Source: an uncultured Tenacibaculum sp.
GTDB lineage: Bacteria > Bacteroidota > Bacteroidia > Flavobacteriales > Flavobacteriaceae
NCBI GenBank assembly: GCA_947501615.1
Contig: CANMWK010000011.1
Span: 1-64,000 of the forward strand
Direction: 5' to 3'
Length of the DNA stretch: 64,000 bases
Part shown: positions 38,266-46,780 of the stretch, piece after piece
How positions within the stretch are numbered: position 1 is the first letter of the stretch
Layout: each line of letters opens with the position of its first letter
Made by a program: the position numbers and the translations under genes
Notes under the pieces: model-generated
Database searches by the model: none
Seen by the model: the letters and a program-made list of their open reading frames with translations, nothing else
What the model was told of the DNA's origin: nothing

Positions 38266-38292
38266 AAACTCGGCTAAATGCCGAGTTTTTTT
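38266..38292 (+). terminator. Rho-independent terminator
   Basis: Nine-base-pair stem AAACTCGGC / GCCGAGTTT (38266-38274 with 38280-38288), loop TAAAT, T run to 38292. It starts 17 nt after the START-like gene. Confidence 0.92.
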
Positions 38293-38335
38293 ATTTGTAA
38301 CATCTTTTTATTTACTAATTTCGTTCTATTAATTA

Positions 38336-39169
38336 TTGAAAATGATAAATTATAACGGAGATATAATCAAAATTTCTGAAGTACCGCTAACAATAGAAAA
38401 TAGAGCGTTTAAATTTGGAGATGGTATTTTTGAAACCATTAAAATTCAGAATGGGAAAGTCGTGTTTTTTGAAGATCATTATTTTCGATTAATGGCTTCT
38501 ATGCGAATGTTACGAATGAAAATTCCAATGAAGTTTACATTAGAGTTTTTAGAAAACGAGATTGCAAGAGTAGCTGAACAATTTTCAGAGAAGAAATTGC
38601 GAGCTAGACTTACAGTATATCGTAAAGATGGAGGATTATATGCCCCGAAAACAAATGAAATAGATTATGTTATCGATGTAAAACCTGTGTCTACTGAAGC
38701 CAAAGAAAAATATGTCTTGGATTTATATAAAGATTTTTACAATTATTCTGGGATGTTATCTACAATTAAGACAACAAATAGAATGTTGAATACTATTGCT
38801 TCAGTTTATGCTCAGGAAAATGATATTGATAATTGTATACTGTTAAACGAACGTAAAGGTGTTGCAGAGGTTACTAATGGTAATATTTTTATCGTAAAAG
38901 GAAATACAATTAAAACACCTGCCTTAACAGAAGGTTGTATTAAAGGTATCGTTCGAAAAAAAGTCATTGAATTACTAGAAAAAAATGATGACTATACAAT
39001 TGAAGAAACCACAATTTCTCCATTTGAAATTCAAAAAGCAGATGAAGTATTTATTACCAATGCAATTATAGGTGTTCAACCTGTTACAAATTATAGGAAG
39101 AAGGAATTTAAAACTGAGATTTCTGAAAAAATACAAAAGAGTTTAAATTTTGTGTCTATCACAGGATAA
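38336..39169 (+). CDS. Class IV aminotransferase, aminodeoxychorismate lyase-like
   Basis: A 277-residue PLP enzyme of the BCAT/PabC/D-amino-acid transaminase fold. NRAFKFGDGIFETIKIQNGKVVFFEDH (about residues 22-48) is the N-terminal signature. The PLP lysine is probably in TIKTTNRMLNT (about 141-151), and EVTNGNIFIVKG is the conserved E-x-x-N-x-N-F motif. It is shorter than IlvE and lacks its substrate-specific loop. PabC (folate synthesis) is the best guess, D-amino-acid aminotransferase the alternative. I therefore give no symbol. Confidence 0.75.
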   Translation: MKMINYNGDIIKISEVPLTIENRAFKFGDGIFETIKIQNGKVVFFEDHYFRLMASMRMLRMKIPMKFTLEFLENEIARVAEQFSEKKLRARLTVYRKDGGLYAPKTNEIDYVIDVKPVSTEAKEKYVLDLYKDFYNYSGMLSTIKTTNRMLNTIASVYAQENDIDNCILLNERKGVAEVTNGNIFIVKGNTIKTPALTEGCIKGIVRKKVIELLEKNDDYTIEETTISPFEIQKADEVFITNAIIGVQPVTNYRKKEFKTEISEKIQKSLNFVSITG

Positions 39170-39210
39170 CAAAAAAGAGGTCTAAAAATATTTTAGACCT
39201 CTTTTTTGTT
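39168..39210. terminator. Bidirectional terminator between convergent genes
   Basis: Near-perfect 20-bp stem (39168-39187 with 39191-39210) with core GAGGTCTAAAA / TTTTAGACCTC, flanked by an A6 run on the left and a T6 run on the right, so it has a U tract in both directions. It serves the aminotransferase (plus) and the membrane-protein gene ending at 39226 (minus). Confidence 0.92.
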
Positions 39211-39225
39211 TATATACTATTAAAC

Positions 39226-40359
39226 TTACTTTAATATAATTTCGTAAGGTATGTCATTATTTAGTGAGTAGTTTCCAGATATTTCTTCAATCAATCTCTC
39301 TTTGTTAGCATCGAAATAAGTTACTCTAAATTGTTTAATTTGATCTTCAGGATACGAATTAAAGTTCATATCAATAATACCTTCAGGATTACTCGTTTTA
39401 CTCTCTCTGAATTTATATTCTGTCAGTGCATCTATAGTAACTTGAATTGGATTACCACTAGCGCTTTTAAACAATGCTTTAAATGCTTGTAGTTCCTTTT
39501 CAGGCTCGTTTACATATTTTAAATGTTGTTCATTCGTATTTTGATGTTTATTTCTATAAAATCCTAAATGAACATTATTACTTACATCATCTAAAAAAGT
39601 ATTGTATCCTTTTTTTTCAGCATCATCAAAATATTTACAAGACTCACTAGTATTAGCTCTAGCATTTTGAACTTCTTTGCTATATCTTTTTCTACTTCTA
39701 TAGTTTTTAAAAGCTAAAACAGATCTTTTAAATAAGTAAAATACAAATAAACCTGCTAAGACTTCTAATACATAGAAAAGTACTGGTAAAACATCTTGAA
39801 TTCCAAATACAGACTCTCTTATACCAGCAGCTATTTCACGAGCAACACGTTCTTTTGAGAAATAAAAGATAGCCACACCAATCGCAGAGAATAGCGTAGT
39901 ACCTATAAAAAACTGAATTCGAACATCTTTAACAATTCCTTTTCTAATATCTGATTCTGGTTTTGCTGAATTTGAAGGGATTTTTTTCTCTTCAAAAAAA
40001 CGTTTATTTCGAGTGTGAGAACTTAACATTCCCACCATTAATTCTGCGATAACAATAGAAATAAAAATAATACCCACACCAATAACCCAAGGAGCTTGTG
40101 GTAAAATATCTCTATAAATTTCTCTACTGAAGTAATATTCTAAAATACAAATGACAACAAAAGCAATGGTAAAAGGAACGACATAGGCATTCGACATAAT
40201 TTTATCCCACTGACTTAGTTTTTCTTCGTTTGGTTTTAAAATTTCAAAAGTATCTCTTGCTCTTTTTGAAGCAGAATTTGCTCTTGAAGCTAATTCATCA
40301 GAGATTTTAAAAAGATCTTCTGATTCATCAGTAGATGGTTTGTCCCAATTTATAATCAT
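39226..40359 (-). CDS. Four-helix membrane protein next to a VWA lipoprotein
   Basis: I start it at the second Met (40359, MIINWDKPSTDES; 377 residues). An alternative start at 40380 would overlap the upstream gene by 10 nt. Four transmembrane helices are predicted: about 45-64 (VVPFTIAFVVICILEYYF), 76-97 (WVIGVGIIFISIVIAELMVGML), 131-153 (FFIGTTLFSAIGVAIFYF) and 187-210 (VLPVLFYVLEVLAGLFVFYLF). A soluble C-terminal domain of about 165 residues follows. I do not recognise the family. It is co-transcribed with the VWA-like lipoprotein, so the two probably work together at the inner membrane or periplasm. Confidence 0.65.
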   Translation of the reverse strand: MIINWDKPSTDESEDLFKISDELASRANSASKRARDTFEILKPNEEKLSQWDKIMSNAYVVPFTIAFVVICILEYYFSREIYRDILPQAPWVIGVGIIFISIVIAELMVGMLSSHTRNKRFFEEKKIPSNSAKPESDIRKGIVKDVRIQFFIGTTLFSAIGVAIFYFSKERVAREIAAGIRESVFGIQDVLPVLFYVLEVLAGLFVFYLFKRSVLAFKNYRSRKRYSKEVQNARANTSESCKYFDDAEKKGYNTFLDDVSNNVHLGFYRNKHQNTNEQHLKYVNEPEKELQAFKALFKSASGNPIQVTIDALTEYKFRESKTSNPEGIIDMNFNSYPEDQIKQFRVTYFDANKERLIEEISGNYSLNNDIPYEIILK

Positions 40360-40370
40360 AACACTAGTTT

Positions 40371-41144
40371 TTATAAACAATCAAAGTCTTCAATGTAACT
40401 AAAGAATCCTTCTTTACCTTCAAACTCATTTAACTCTGCTCCATCGAAAATAGAAGTACCTTTCCATCCGATTAAGAAAAGTTCAGCGTTATCTGGTAAT
40501 GCAAGTTTGGTTTTTATTTTTTCAATTCTTCCAGAACGTTTTGGTTCATTAACACCATCGGTAAAAAGTACCACCATTACTTTGTCATAATCTTCTACAT
40601 TTGGTTCTTTTAAAAGCTTGTTAATGTGTTCAAAAGCTAAATTTATATTTGTAATATCTTTACCTTTGTAAGGCTTATATCCTACAATTGAATTTTGAAC
40701 GGTTTTAGATAAAAAGCTATTTAATTTTGAAGCATTTTTCTTCTTAATTTTTTCATTTTTAGCTTTTATCTTATCATTAAGCTTCTTTTGCTTAGCTTGT
40801 TCAGATAAGGTAGGGTGATCTGAAGTCAATATATTTTTATAAGGTTTTAAAGCACTTACTTTTAACCTGAATATTTCTTTAGCATTAGGAGCTGGATTAC
40901 CTATGATTGTAGATGTAAAATACCCACTCCCGTTTTGATTAATTACATCAACAATTGCTTTGTAATCATCTTTATTTAATTTTTGAATACTTTCTGAAGA
41001 ACCACTTCTATCATCTCCCAAAACAATCATAATTTTACATTCAGGAATTTCTTCTTCCATAACCGTATTATGTTTAGGTTTTGGAGTATCACAAGAAAAA
41101 ATTACAAATAGAAGAATAATTGGTAAAAACTTTTTGCTTAACAT
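40371..41144 (-). CDS. Von Willebrand factor A-like lipoprotein
   Basis: A 257-residue lipoprotein (lipobox IFSC, Cys18). The first strand IMIVLGDDRSGSSESI (about 38-53) holds a MIDAS-like DxSxS as DRSGS, preceded by an extra Asp. Later VMVVLFTDGVNEPKRSG (about 191-207) supplies the TDG part, and NAELFLIGWKG the following strand, so a metal-binding VWA fold is likely. A lysine-rich helical insertion (KQKKLNDKIKAKNEKIKKKNASK) lies at about 117-139. The function is unknown. It is the first gene of a two-gene unit with the four-helix membrane protein. Confidence 0.7.
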   Translation of the reverse strand: MLSKKFLPIILLFVIFSCDTPKPKHNTVMEEEIPECKIMIVLGDDRSGSSESIQKLNKDDYKAIVDVINQNGSGYFTSTIIGNPAPNAKEIFRLKVSALKPYKNILTSDHPTLSEQAKQKKLNDKIKAKNEKIKKKNASKLNSFLSKTVQNSIVGYKPYKGKDITNINLAFEHINKLLKEPNVEDYDKVMVVLFTDGVNEPKRSGRIEKIKTKLALPDNAELFLIGWKGTSIFDGAELNEFEGKEGFFSYIEDFDCL

Positions 41145-41374
41145 GTATTTTATTTTTCGCTAATATAAATAATGTATTATACACAAAAGCAAACTTAATG
41201 TATTTTTGAGTGGATTGGATTTATAAATGTAGTAAAAAGTTTAATTAATACGTTTTTAGGCTTCTTATATAACAAAGATTGTTAAGATAATTTTAGAAGG
41301 AGTATGATGAATCTAAGCTAAAATAAGATGTTGATTTTAGTGTTGTAAATCAAAAAAAATAAAACAAAAAACAG
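41145..41374. other. AT-rich gap, no gene seen
   Basis: Upstream region of the VWA lipoprotein gene (minus strand). I see no coding sequence and no consensus promoter on either strand. Confidence 0.3.
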
Positions 41375-41587
41375 TTAAAATATAACAGAAAATATGTTGT
41401 CAATTTCTGATTGAGGAGATGGGCAGAAACAATGGCAAACATAATCTGGATGAAGTTGAGTTAAAAACTCATACAAGGGAATAATTATAAAAAGTAAAGC
41501 AAAGAAAATAGACAAAAGTTTCGTAAAAGGAGAAGCTTTTTGAGTTCCTATAAATTCCACATTAAGTTGGTTATAGCTATATTTCAT
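41375..41587 (-). CDS. Small hypothetical membrane protein, uncertain
   Basis: A 70-residue frame with one hydrophobic segment (LLSIFFALLFIIIPLYEFL, about 24-42) and a Cys-rich tail (VCHCFCPSPQ). It has no recognisable relatives to my knowledge and no clear promoter. A transmembrane segment followed by a CxCxC cluster is not typical of random AT-rich sequence, but it may still be spurious. Confidence 0.3.
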   Translation of the reverse strand: MKYSYNQLNVEFIGTQKASPFTKLLSIFFALLFIIIPLYEFLTQLHPDYVCHCFCPSPQSEIDNIFSVIF

Positions 41588-41624
41588 AGAGTTAAAGTAG
41601 AAAAAAAATAAAGAAAAGCAATAA

Positions 41625-41717
41625 TTAAAAATTGTCTAAAAAGGTAATATCATCATCAGATTTTCCATTATTATCGTTATCGATTTGTATTTGAAACGTA
41701 GCGTGCAAAAAGACACT
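41625..41717 (-). pseudogene. Possible C-terminal gene remnant with Ca-binding motif
   Basis: On the minus strand, in a frame bounded upstream by a stop and without a start codon, the sequence reads SVFLHATFQIQ then IDNDNNGKSDDDITFLDNF and stop. DNDNNGKSDDD is a good calcium-binding thrombospondin type 3/EF-hand-like loop, common near the ends of flavobacterial secreted proteins. It is too coherent to be chance in AT-rich noise, yet no upstream gene continues into it, so it may be the decayed end of a lost gene. Confidence 0.3.
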
Positions 41718-41876
41718 AATTTTTTAGATTAACACGGAGCCGAATTTTTATGTTTTTTTAGAATTTTTCTATTCTAAAAGTCAAATTTAAAAATTTGGAG
41801 GTATTTGCAAAAAAGACTAAACTTTGGATTTTGTAATTATTAGCTATGTTTCATAATACTGTGTAGGCAGTAGTTT

Positions 41877-42941
41877 CTATTCGACTATCAAATTTTGTCT
41901 ATAAACTAAAAAATCAAAAGTTAATTCTGATAAGCCTTTCCCATCTACTATTGCATTCCAAGCTCCATGTCCGGCAGGATCTCCATTTGGTTTTAGTAAG
42001 GTCACCAGTTTGTTGTAAATACCCAAAGAGTTGTATATGTTTTGTAACTCAAGTGCTTCTGAATATGGTGTAACAAGATCCTGAGCAGTACCATGTCCCA
42101 TGAACAATTCTGGATCACTCTCGTTATATCTGTCATATTGATTCAATTCATAAACCTGTTCAAAAACATCTAATTTTATGTTTGAACCCCAGAAATAAAC
42201 CATGCTTCTCACTTCATAAGACTCGTTTAAGTTTGTGGTAGAAAGTGTAGGATCATCACTAATGGTAATTTCGTCTCTAAAGTCTTCTTGATTTGAAATT
42301 CCTAAAGCAATTGTAGTAATTGCACCTGCCGAGGCGCCTCCTACTGTAATAAATCCTCTATTTATATTATAAGTAATCGAGTTAGCGACAATCCAGCGAA
42401 GAGCGGCTTTTGCATCTCTTTGGGCGAGATACATAGCTATAGCTTGCTGAACTTGACCAGAGTTCTGCGATCCTTGCAAGGCGGTATTAATCCATTCTTG
42501 AGGCGCAATTCCTTCATAATACGTTATCACCTCTTCTTGGGTCATCCCTTGTATAGTTCCTAATTCCTCAGTGGTTCTATAATCGACAGAAACAAAGACC
42601 CATCCTCTTGAAGCATAAAAATTAGCCATATCCACAATTTCAGGTTTGGTCTTTGTTCCACCTGTAAACCCTCCTCCATGAATGAACATATAGACAGGTC
42701 TATTGGTAGAATTATTATTTGGGTAGTATACATCTAATTTTAGAGGTATTGCAAAAGAAGAAGTACTTGTTATATTATGACTAAGCCCTTCAGCATAAGT
42801 GATATTTTCTTCTTTTAAAACTGTGTAAGAAGATTCAGCCCGAACTACTGGTATTCCGTTATCTGGTTCAATTGGTTCATCTTTACTACAAGCAGTAAAT
42901 AATAATATTGCGAAAACTATTAAATAAGTTAATTTATTCAT
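41877..42941 (-). CDS. Lipoprotein esterase, carboxylesterase/BD-FAE-like
   Basis: A 354-residue lipoprotein (lipobox FTAC, Cys18) with an alpha/beta hydrolase fold. The oxyanion-hole motif HGGG is in VYMFIHGGGFTGGTK (about 82-96). The nucleophile elbow GxSxG is GGASAGAI (about 202-209), and the acid/His are probably in MGHGTAQDLVTP and AGHGAWNAI near the C-terminus. It lies at the cell surface or periplasm. The substrate is an unidentified ester, perhaps acetylated or feruloylated glycan. It is a single gene, 50 nt downstream of a predicted small membrane protein. Confidence 0.78.
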   Translation of the reverse strand: MNKLTYLIVFAILLFTACSKDEPIEPDNGIPVVRAESSYTVLKEENITYAEGLSHNITSTSSFAIPLKLDVYYPNNNSTNRPVYMFIHGGGFTGGTKTKPEIVDMANFYASRGWVFVSVDYRTTEELGTIQGMTQEEVITYYEGIAPQEWINTALQGSQNSGQVQQAIAMYLAQRDAKAALRWIVANSITYNINRGFITVGGASAGAITTIALGISNQEDFRDEITISDDPTLSTTNLNESYEVRSMVYFWGSNIKLDVFEQVYELNQYDRYNESDPELFMGHGTAQDLVTPYSEALELQNIYNSLGIYNKLVTLLKPNGDPAGHGAWNAIVDGKGLSELTFDFLVYRQNLIVE

Positions 42942-42991
42942 ACTACTCTTAATTAAATTTCTTTCTTAGGACTTTATTTTCTTGTAAAGGT

Positions 42992-43093
42992 TTAATTACC
43001 ATCAATACCTCTATAAAATGAAATGATAATAGCTACGTTGATCAAAAAAAATACAACAAACCAAAAGCTTACTTCAATTTCTTCTTTTTTCAT
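42992..43093 (-). CDS. Predicted 33-residue single-span membrane protein
   Basis: A short frame on the minus strand: MKKEEIEVSFWFVVFFLINV then AIIISFYRGIDGN and stop. An acidic/basic head is followed by one 18-residue transmembrane segment and a short polar tail, the usual plan of small bacterial membrane peptides. It lies between YqgE and the esterase gene, in the same direction, 50 nt after the YqgE stop. No homology can be claimed. Confidence 0.45.
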   Translation of the reverse strand: MKKEEIEVSFWFVVFFLINVAIIISFYRGIDGN

Positions 43094-43143
43094 TCTCTTG
43101 ATTTGGAGTTCTTTTATATTAATAAGATATATTCAAAAAAGAA

Positions 43144-43710
43144 TTAATTCATGTTGATATCTGCAGGAGCATTAGCCCATATTTTATATTTCCCTCCCTT
43201 TTGAAGTAGTTTATTTTTCCATATTGCTTCTTCATCTTCGATGAAAATATTATTAAAATCATTTTCAGAAATAAACCAAGACTCAGTGTTTAATTCATCT
43301 TCTAATTGTTGCGATCCCCATCCAGAATATCCTAAAAAGAATCGGATATCTGTAGATTTTATAAGATTGTCTTCTAGTAATTGTTTTAATGATTCGAAGT
43401 TACCTCCCCAGTAAATTCCGTTAGCAACTTCAATACTATCGTCTAACAAGTGAGGAATACGATGAATAAAATACAAGTTTTCTTGCTCCACAGGACCACC
43501 CTGATATATTGTAAAATTGCATTCAATATCTGGAATTAAATCTTCCAATACATATTGCATGGGTCTGTTTAAAATAAAACCAACAGAACTTGCTTCTGAA
43601 TGATCTGTAATAAGTATAATTGCTCTTTTGAAAGAATCATCGTTTAATATTGATGGTTCTGCTATCAATAATCTGCCTTTTTTCGGGGTTAACATCTTCA
43701 TAAATGTCAT
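43144..43710 (-). CDS. YqgE/AlgH family protein
   Basis: A 188-residue DUF179 protein. The characteristic KGRLLIAEPSILNDDSFKRAIILITDH (about 11-37), SVGFILNRPM (about 42-51), GGPVEQENLYFIH (about 71-83) and the FFLGYSGWGSQQLEDEL segment (about 122-138) are all present. The family is widely conserved, and its molecular role is unsettled (proposed in transcriptional or envelope regulation). The true start may be Met4 or Met6 rather than Met1. It lies directly downstream of uvrA in the same direction. Confidence 0.9.
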   Translation of the reverse strand: MTFMKMLTPKKGRLLIAEPSILNDDSFKRAIILITDHSEASSVGFILNRPMQYVLEDLIPDIECNFTIYQGGPVEQENLYFIHRIPHLLDDSIEVANGIYWGGNFESLKQLLEDNLIKSTDIRFFLGYSGWGSQQLEDELNTESWFISENDFNNIFIEDEEAIWKNKLLQKGGKYKIWANAPADINMN

Positions 43711-43737
43711 ATTTTAAAGTAAAGTAAAAATATTTTT

Positions 43738-46530
43738 TCAATTTTTTAACTTTTCTTTAATAAAATTTGCAGTTAAAGAGTGTTTTTCCTGTATTAATTG
43801 CTCTGGAGTTCCTTCAAAAATTAAGTTTCCACCTTTTTTACCACCTTCAATACCAAGATCAATAATATGATCTGCACATTTAATTAGGTCTACATTATGT
43901 TCTATCACAATAATGGAATGTCCTTTTTCGATAAGTGCATTGAACGAGGCAAGTAGCTTTTTTATATCATGAAAATGTAAGCCTGTAGTTGGTTCATCAA
44001 AAATAAATAAAGCTTTATCTTTCGTATTACCTTTCATAAGGAATGAAGCTAGTTTTATACGTTGTGCTTCTCCACCAGATAAGGTAGAAGAAGATTGTCC
44101 TAATTGAACGTATCCTAAGCCAACATCTTGTAAAGGTTTTAGCTTTTTTGCAATTTTAATTGCGCCATTTTCTGTGAAAAAATCGATAGCATCATCAATA
44201 GTTAAGTTCAGAATATCATCAATATTTTTTCCAGCAAAATTAACTTCAAGTATTTCTTTTTTAAAACGTTTACCTTTACAATGATCGCATTGTAAATGTA
44301 CATCCGCCATAAATTGCATTTCAATAGTAACTACACCTTCACCTTTACAGACTTCGCATCGACCACCTTCAACATTAAAAGAGAAATGCTTCGGTTGGTA
44401 ATTTCTGATTTTAGAAAGCTTTTGTGTTGATAAAAGTTTACGGATATCGTCGTATGCTTTAATGTAGGTAACTGGATTGGAACGGGATGATCTACCTATT
44501 GGATTTTGATCGATAAACTCAACATGTTTTAAGTTTTCATAACTTCCTTCAATATCAGTATACTGTCCGATTTTATCACCATAACCAATTAATTTTTTTT
44601 GCATAATTGGATATAGTAACTTTTTTACAAGTGTACTTTTACCACTACCAGAAACTCCTGTAATTACTGTTAAATTGTTCAGAGGAAAAGTAACATCAAT
44701 ATTTTTTAAGTTATTTTCCCTTGCACCTAAAATTTTGATGAAATTTTTAGTTGTTCTACGTTGTTTAGGAACTTCAATTTGTAAGGTTTCAGACAAATAT
44801 TCAGCAGTAAGTGTTTTTGATTTTAATAGTTCATCATAAGTGCCTTCAGCGACAACATTTCCTCCATGAGTTCCTGCTTCTGGACCAATATCTATAATAT
44901 AATCGGCTTCTTTCATGATGTCTTCATCATGTTCTACTACAATGACAGTGTTTCCAAGATCACGTAAATTTTTAAGAACTTTAATCAATCGCTCGGTATC
45001 TTTAGGATGAAGTCCTATACTTGGTTCATCTAAAATATACATCGACCCCACTAATGAACTTCCTAAAGAAGTTGCTAAATTAATACGTTGACTTTCTCCT
45101 CCTGATAATGTATTTGAGGTTCTGTTTAATGTAAGATAACTTAATCCAACATCAGTTAAAAACTGTAACCTATTATTAATTTCTGTTAGTAATCGTTTCG
45201 CAATTTTTTCTTCATAGGCATTTAAAGTAATCGATTTAAAAAATACACTCAACTCATCTAAAGGAAGATTGACCAAATCAGAAATAGTTTTGTCACTCAC
45301 ACGAACATAATTAGCTTCTTTTCGCAGACGTTTTCCATCGCATTCATGACATTTTGTTTTACCTCTATAGCGAGAAAGCATAACTCGGTTCTGTATTTTA
45401 TAGCTTTTTTCTTCTAGTTCGTTGAATAGATGATGAATTCCCATGAATTTATCTGTTCCTTCCCAAACTAAATTTTGTTGTTCTTCGGTAAGTTCAAACC
45501 AAGGTTTGTGAATAGGAATGTTGTAATTATCTGCGTGTAGAATTAAATTTTCCTTATACCATTTGTAAGCATCTGTTCTAAAGGGGAAAATAGCATTTTC
45601 ATAAATAGATAAACCAGTATTAGGAATCACTAAATCTTCATCAATGCCAATTACATTTCCATATCCTTCACAAGTTGGGCAAGCTCCATAAGGGTTGTTA
45701 AAACTAAAAAGATGAGTGTTTGGTTCTAAGAACGTAATACCATCTAACTCAAATTTATTGCTAAACTCAGTTTTTTCTTCGGTTTCTAAGTTTTCAATAT
45801 AACAAACTCCTTTACCTTCGAAAAAAGCTGTTTGTATAGCATCTGCCAACCTGTTGTAAAAATCTTCATCATGTTGAATTACTACACGGTCAACAACCAA
45901 ATCAATACTAGTACCAGTAAACTCTTCAACTGGAAATTTATCGATCCGATATACTTTATTATTAAACTTTATTCTAGCATATCCTTGTTGTTTTAACACT
46001 TGAAGCAAAGATGCTATTGTTCTTTTTTCAGGAAGTGTTACTGGAGCAACTAACAATAGTTTCGTTTTTTCTGTTAAAGATTTAACAAAGTTAACCACAT
46101 CAGTCACTGTGTTTTTTTTGACTTCATTTCCTGAAATAGGAGAGAAGGTTCTACCAATTCGAGCGTATAATAATTTTATATAATCATATATTTCAGTAGA
46201 AGTCCCCACAGTAGATCTTGGGTTGGTAGAATTTACTTTCTGTTCAATAGCAATAGCAGGAGCTATCCCTTTAATGTAATCTACTTTTGGTTTATTTAGT
46301 TTTCCTAAGAACTGACGTGCGTAAGAAGATAAACTTTCTACATATCTACGTTGCCCTTCTGCATATAAAGTATCAAAAGCTAAAGAAGATTTACCGGATC
46401 CTGATAGACCTGTAATGACTACAAGTTTATTTCTGGGGATCACCACATCTATACCTTTTAAATTGTGTAACGATGCGCCTTTAATAATGATATTTTCTTT
46501 AGGGTTTACTTTGCTAATATCTACTTTCAT
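43738..46530 (-). CDS. uvrA: Excinuclease ABC subunit A
   Basis: A 930-residue DNA damage-recognition ATPase of nucleotide excision repair. There are two ABC ATPase halves: Walker A GLSGSGKSSLAFDTLYAEGQ (about 43-62) and GVSGSGKSTLVKKLLYP (second half, about 640), each with a signature LSGGE(S/A)QR and a D-box. Zinc modules carry CxxC pairs: CPTCEGYGN, CHECDGKR and the CEVCKGEG...CDHCKGKRF knuckle. The length matches UvrA. It is monocistronic or leads into yqgE, and divergent from the sigma factor gene across 250 bp. No SOS-type operator was recognised. Confidence 0.97.
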   Translation of the reverse strand: MKVDISKVNPKENIIIKGASLHNLKGIDVVIPRNKLVVITGLSGSGKSSLAFDTLYAEGQRRYVESLSSYARQFLGKLNKPKVDYIKGIAPAIAIEQKVNSTNPRSTVGTSTEIYDYIKLLYARIGRTFSPISGNEVKKNTVTDVVNFVKSLTEKTKLLLVAPVTLPEKRTIASLLQVLKQQGYARIKFNNKVYRIDKFPVEEFTGTSIDLVVDRVVIQHDEDFYNRLADAIQTAFFEGKGVCYIENLETEEKTEFSNKFELDGITFLEPNTHLFSFNNPYGACPTCEGYGNVIGIDEDLVIPNTGLSIYENAIFPFRTDAYKWYKENLILHADNYNIPIHKPWFELTEEQQNLVWEGTDKFMGIHHLFNELEEKSYKIQNRVMLSRYRGKTKCHECDGKRLRKEANYVRVSDKTISDLVNLPLDELSVFFKSITLNAYEEKIAKRLLTEINNRLQFLTDVGLSYLTLNRTSNTLSGGESQRINLATSLGSSLVGSMYILDEPSIGLHPKDTERLIKVLKNLRDLGNTVIVVEHDEDIMKEADYIIDIGPEAGTHGGNVVAEGTYDELLKSKTLTAEYLSETLQIEVPKQRRTTKNFIKILGARENNLKNIDVTFPLNNLTVITGVSGSGKSTLVKKLLYPIMQKKLIGYGDKIGQYTDIEGSYENLKHVEFIDQNPIGRSSRSNPVTYIKAYDDIRKLLSTQKLSKIRNYQPKHFSFNVEGGRCEVCKGEGVVTIEMQFMADVHLQCDHCKGKRFKKEILEVNFAGKNIDDILNLTIDDAIDFFTENGAIKIAKKLKPLQDVGLGYVQLGQSSSTLSGGEAQRIKLASFLMKGNTKDKALFIFDEPTTGLHFHDIKKLLASFNALIEKGHSIIVIEHNVDLIKCADHIIDLGIEGGKKGGNLIFEGTPEQLIQEKHSLTANFIKEKLKN

Positions 46531-46642
46531 GAACTCAAAAAATAAACATCAAAAATAGTGATTTTACTAGTGAAGTAATAATCTGTGACCAAGTAAAATG
46601 AAGATAATTATCAATTATTTTTAAAATTAAAACAACTTAAAG

Positions 46643-46673
46643 TTTGTATTTTAAGATAAAAAAAATATATTTG
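46643..46673 (+). promoter_or_regulatory. Promoter of the sigma factor gene
   Basis: TTTG (46643-46646), exactly 19 nt, then TATATTTG (46666-46673), a perfect primary-sigma promoter. Transcription would start near 46680, leaving an unusually long leader of about 100 nt before the ATG at 46781. Confidence 0.85.
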
Positions 46674-46716
46674 CCTTTCACGTAATCATTTAAATATCAT
46701 ACGCCTATACAGGAAA

Positions 46717-46776
46717 ACTACTTTTAAAAATTTAATATAATTCCCAACAGAGATAGAAATATCTCTTAAAAGTAGT
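46717..46776 (+). promoter_or_regulatory. Structured 5' leader closing on the start codon region
   Basis: ACTACTTTTAA (46717-46727) is the exact reverse complement of TTAAAAGTAGT (46766-46776), four bases before the ATG. Inside it lies a second hairpin AGAGATA-GAAA-TATCTCT (46749-46766) with a tetraloop-like GAAA. The fold would pack the ribosome landing zone into a stem, so translation may be controlled by temperature, a protein or a small RNA. The structure is seen; the function is inferred. Confidence 0.6.
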
Positions 46777-46780
46777 AGGT

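Noticed and set aside
46550..46557. TATTTTTG on the minus strand as the uvrA promoter
   Set aside because: It matches TAnnTTTG and is well placed, but there is no TTG at 19 nt and the motif is likely by chance in AT-rich DNA; left unannotated.
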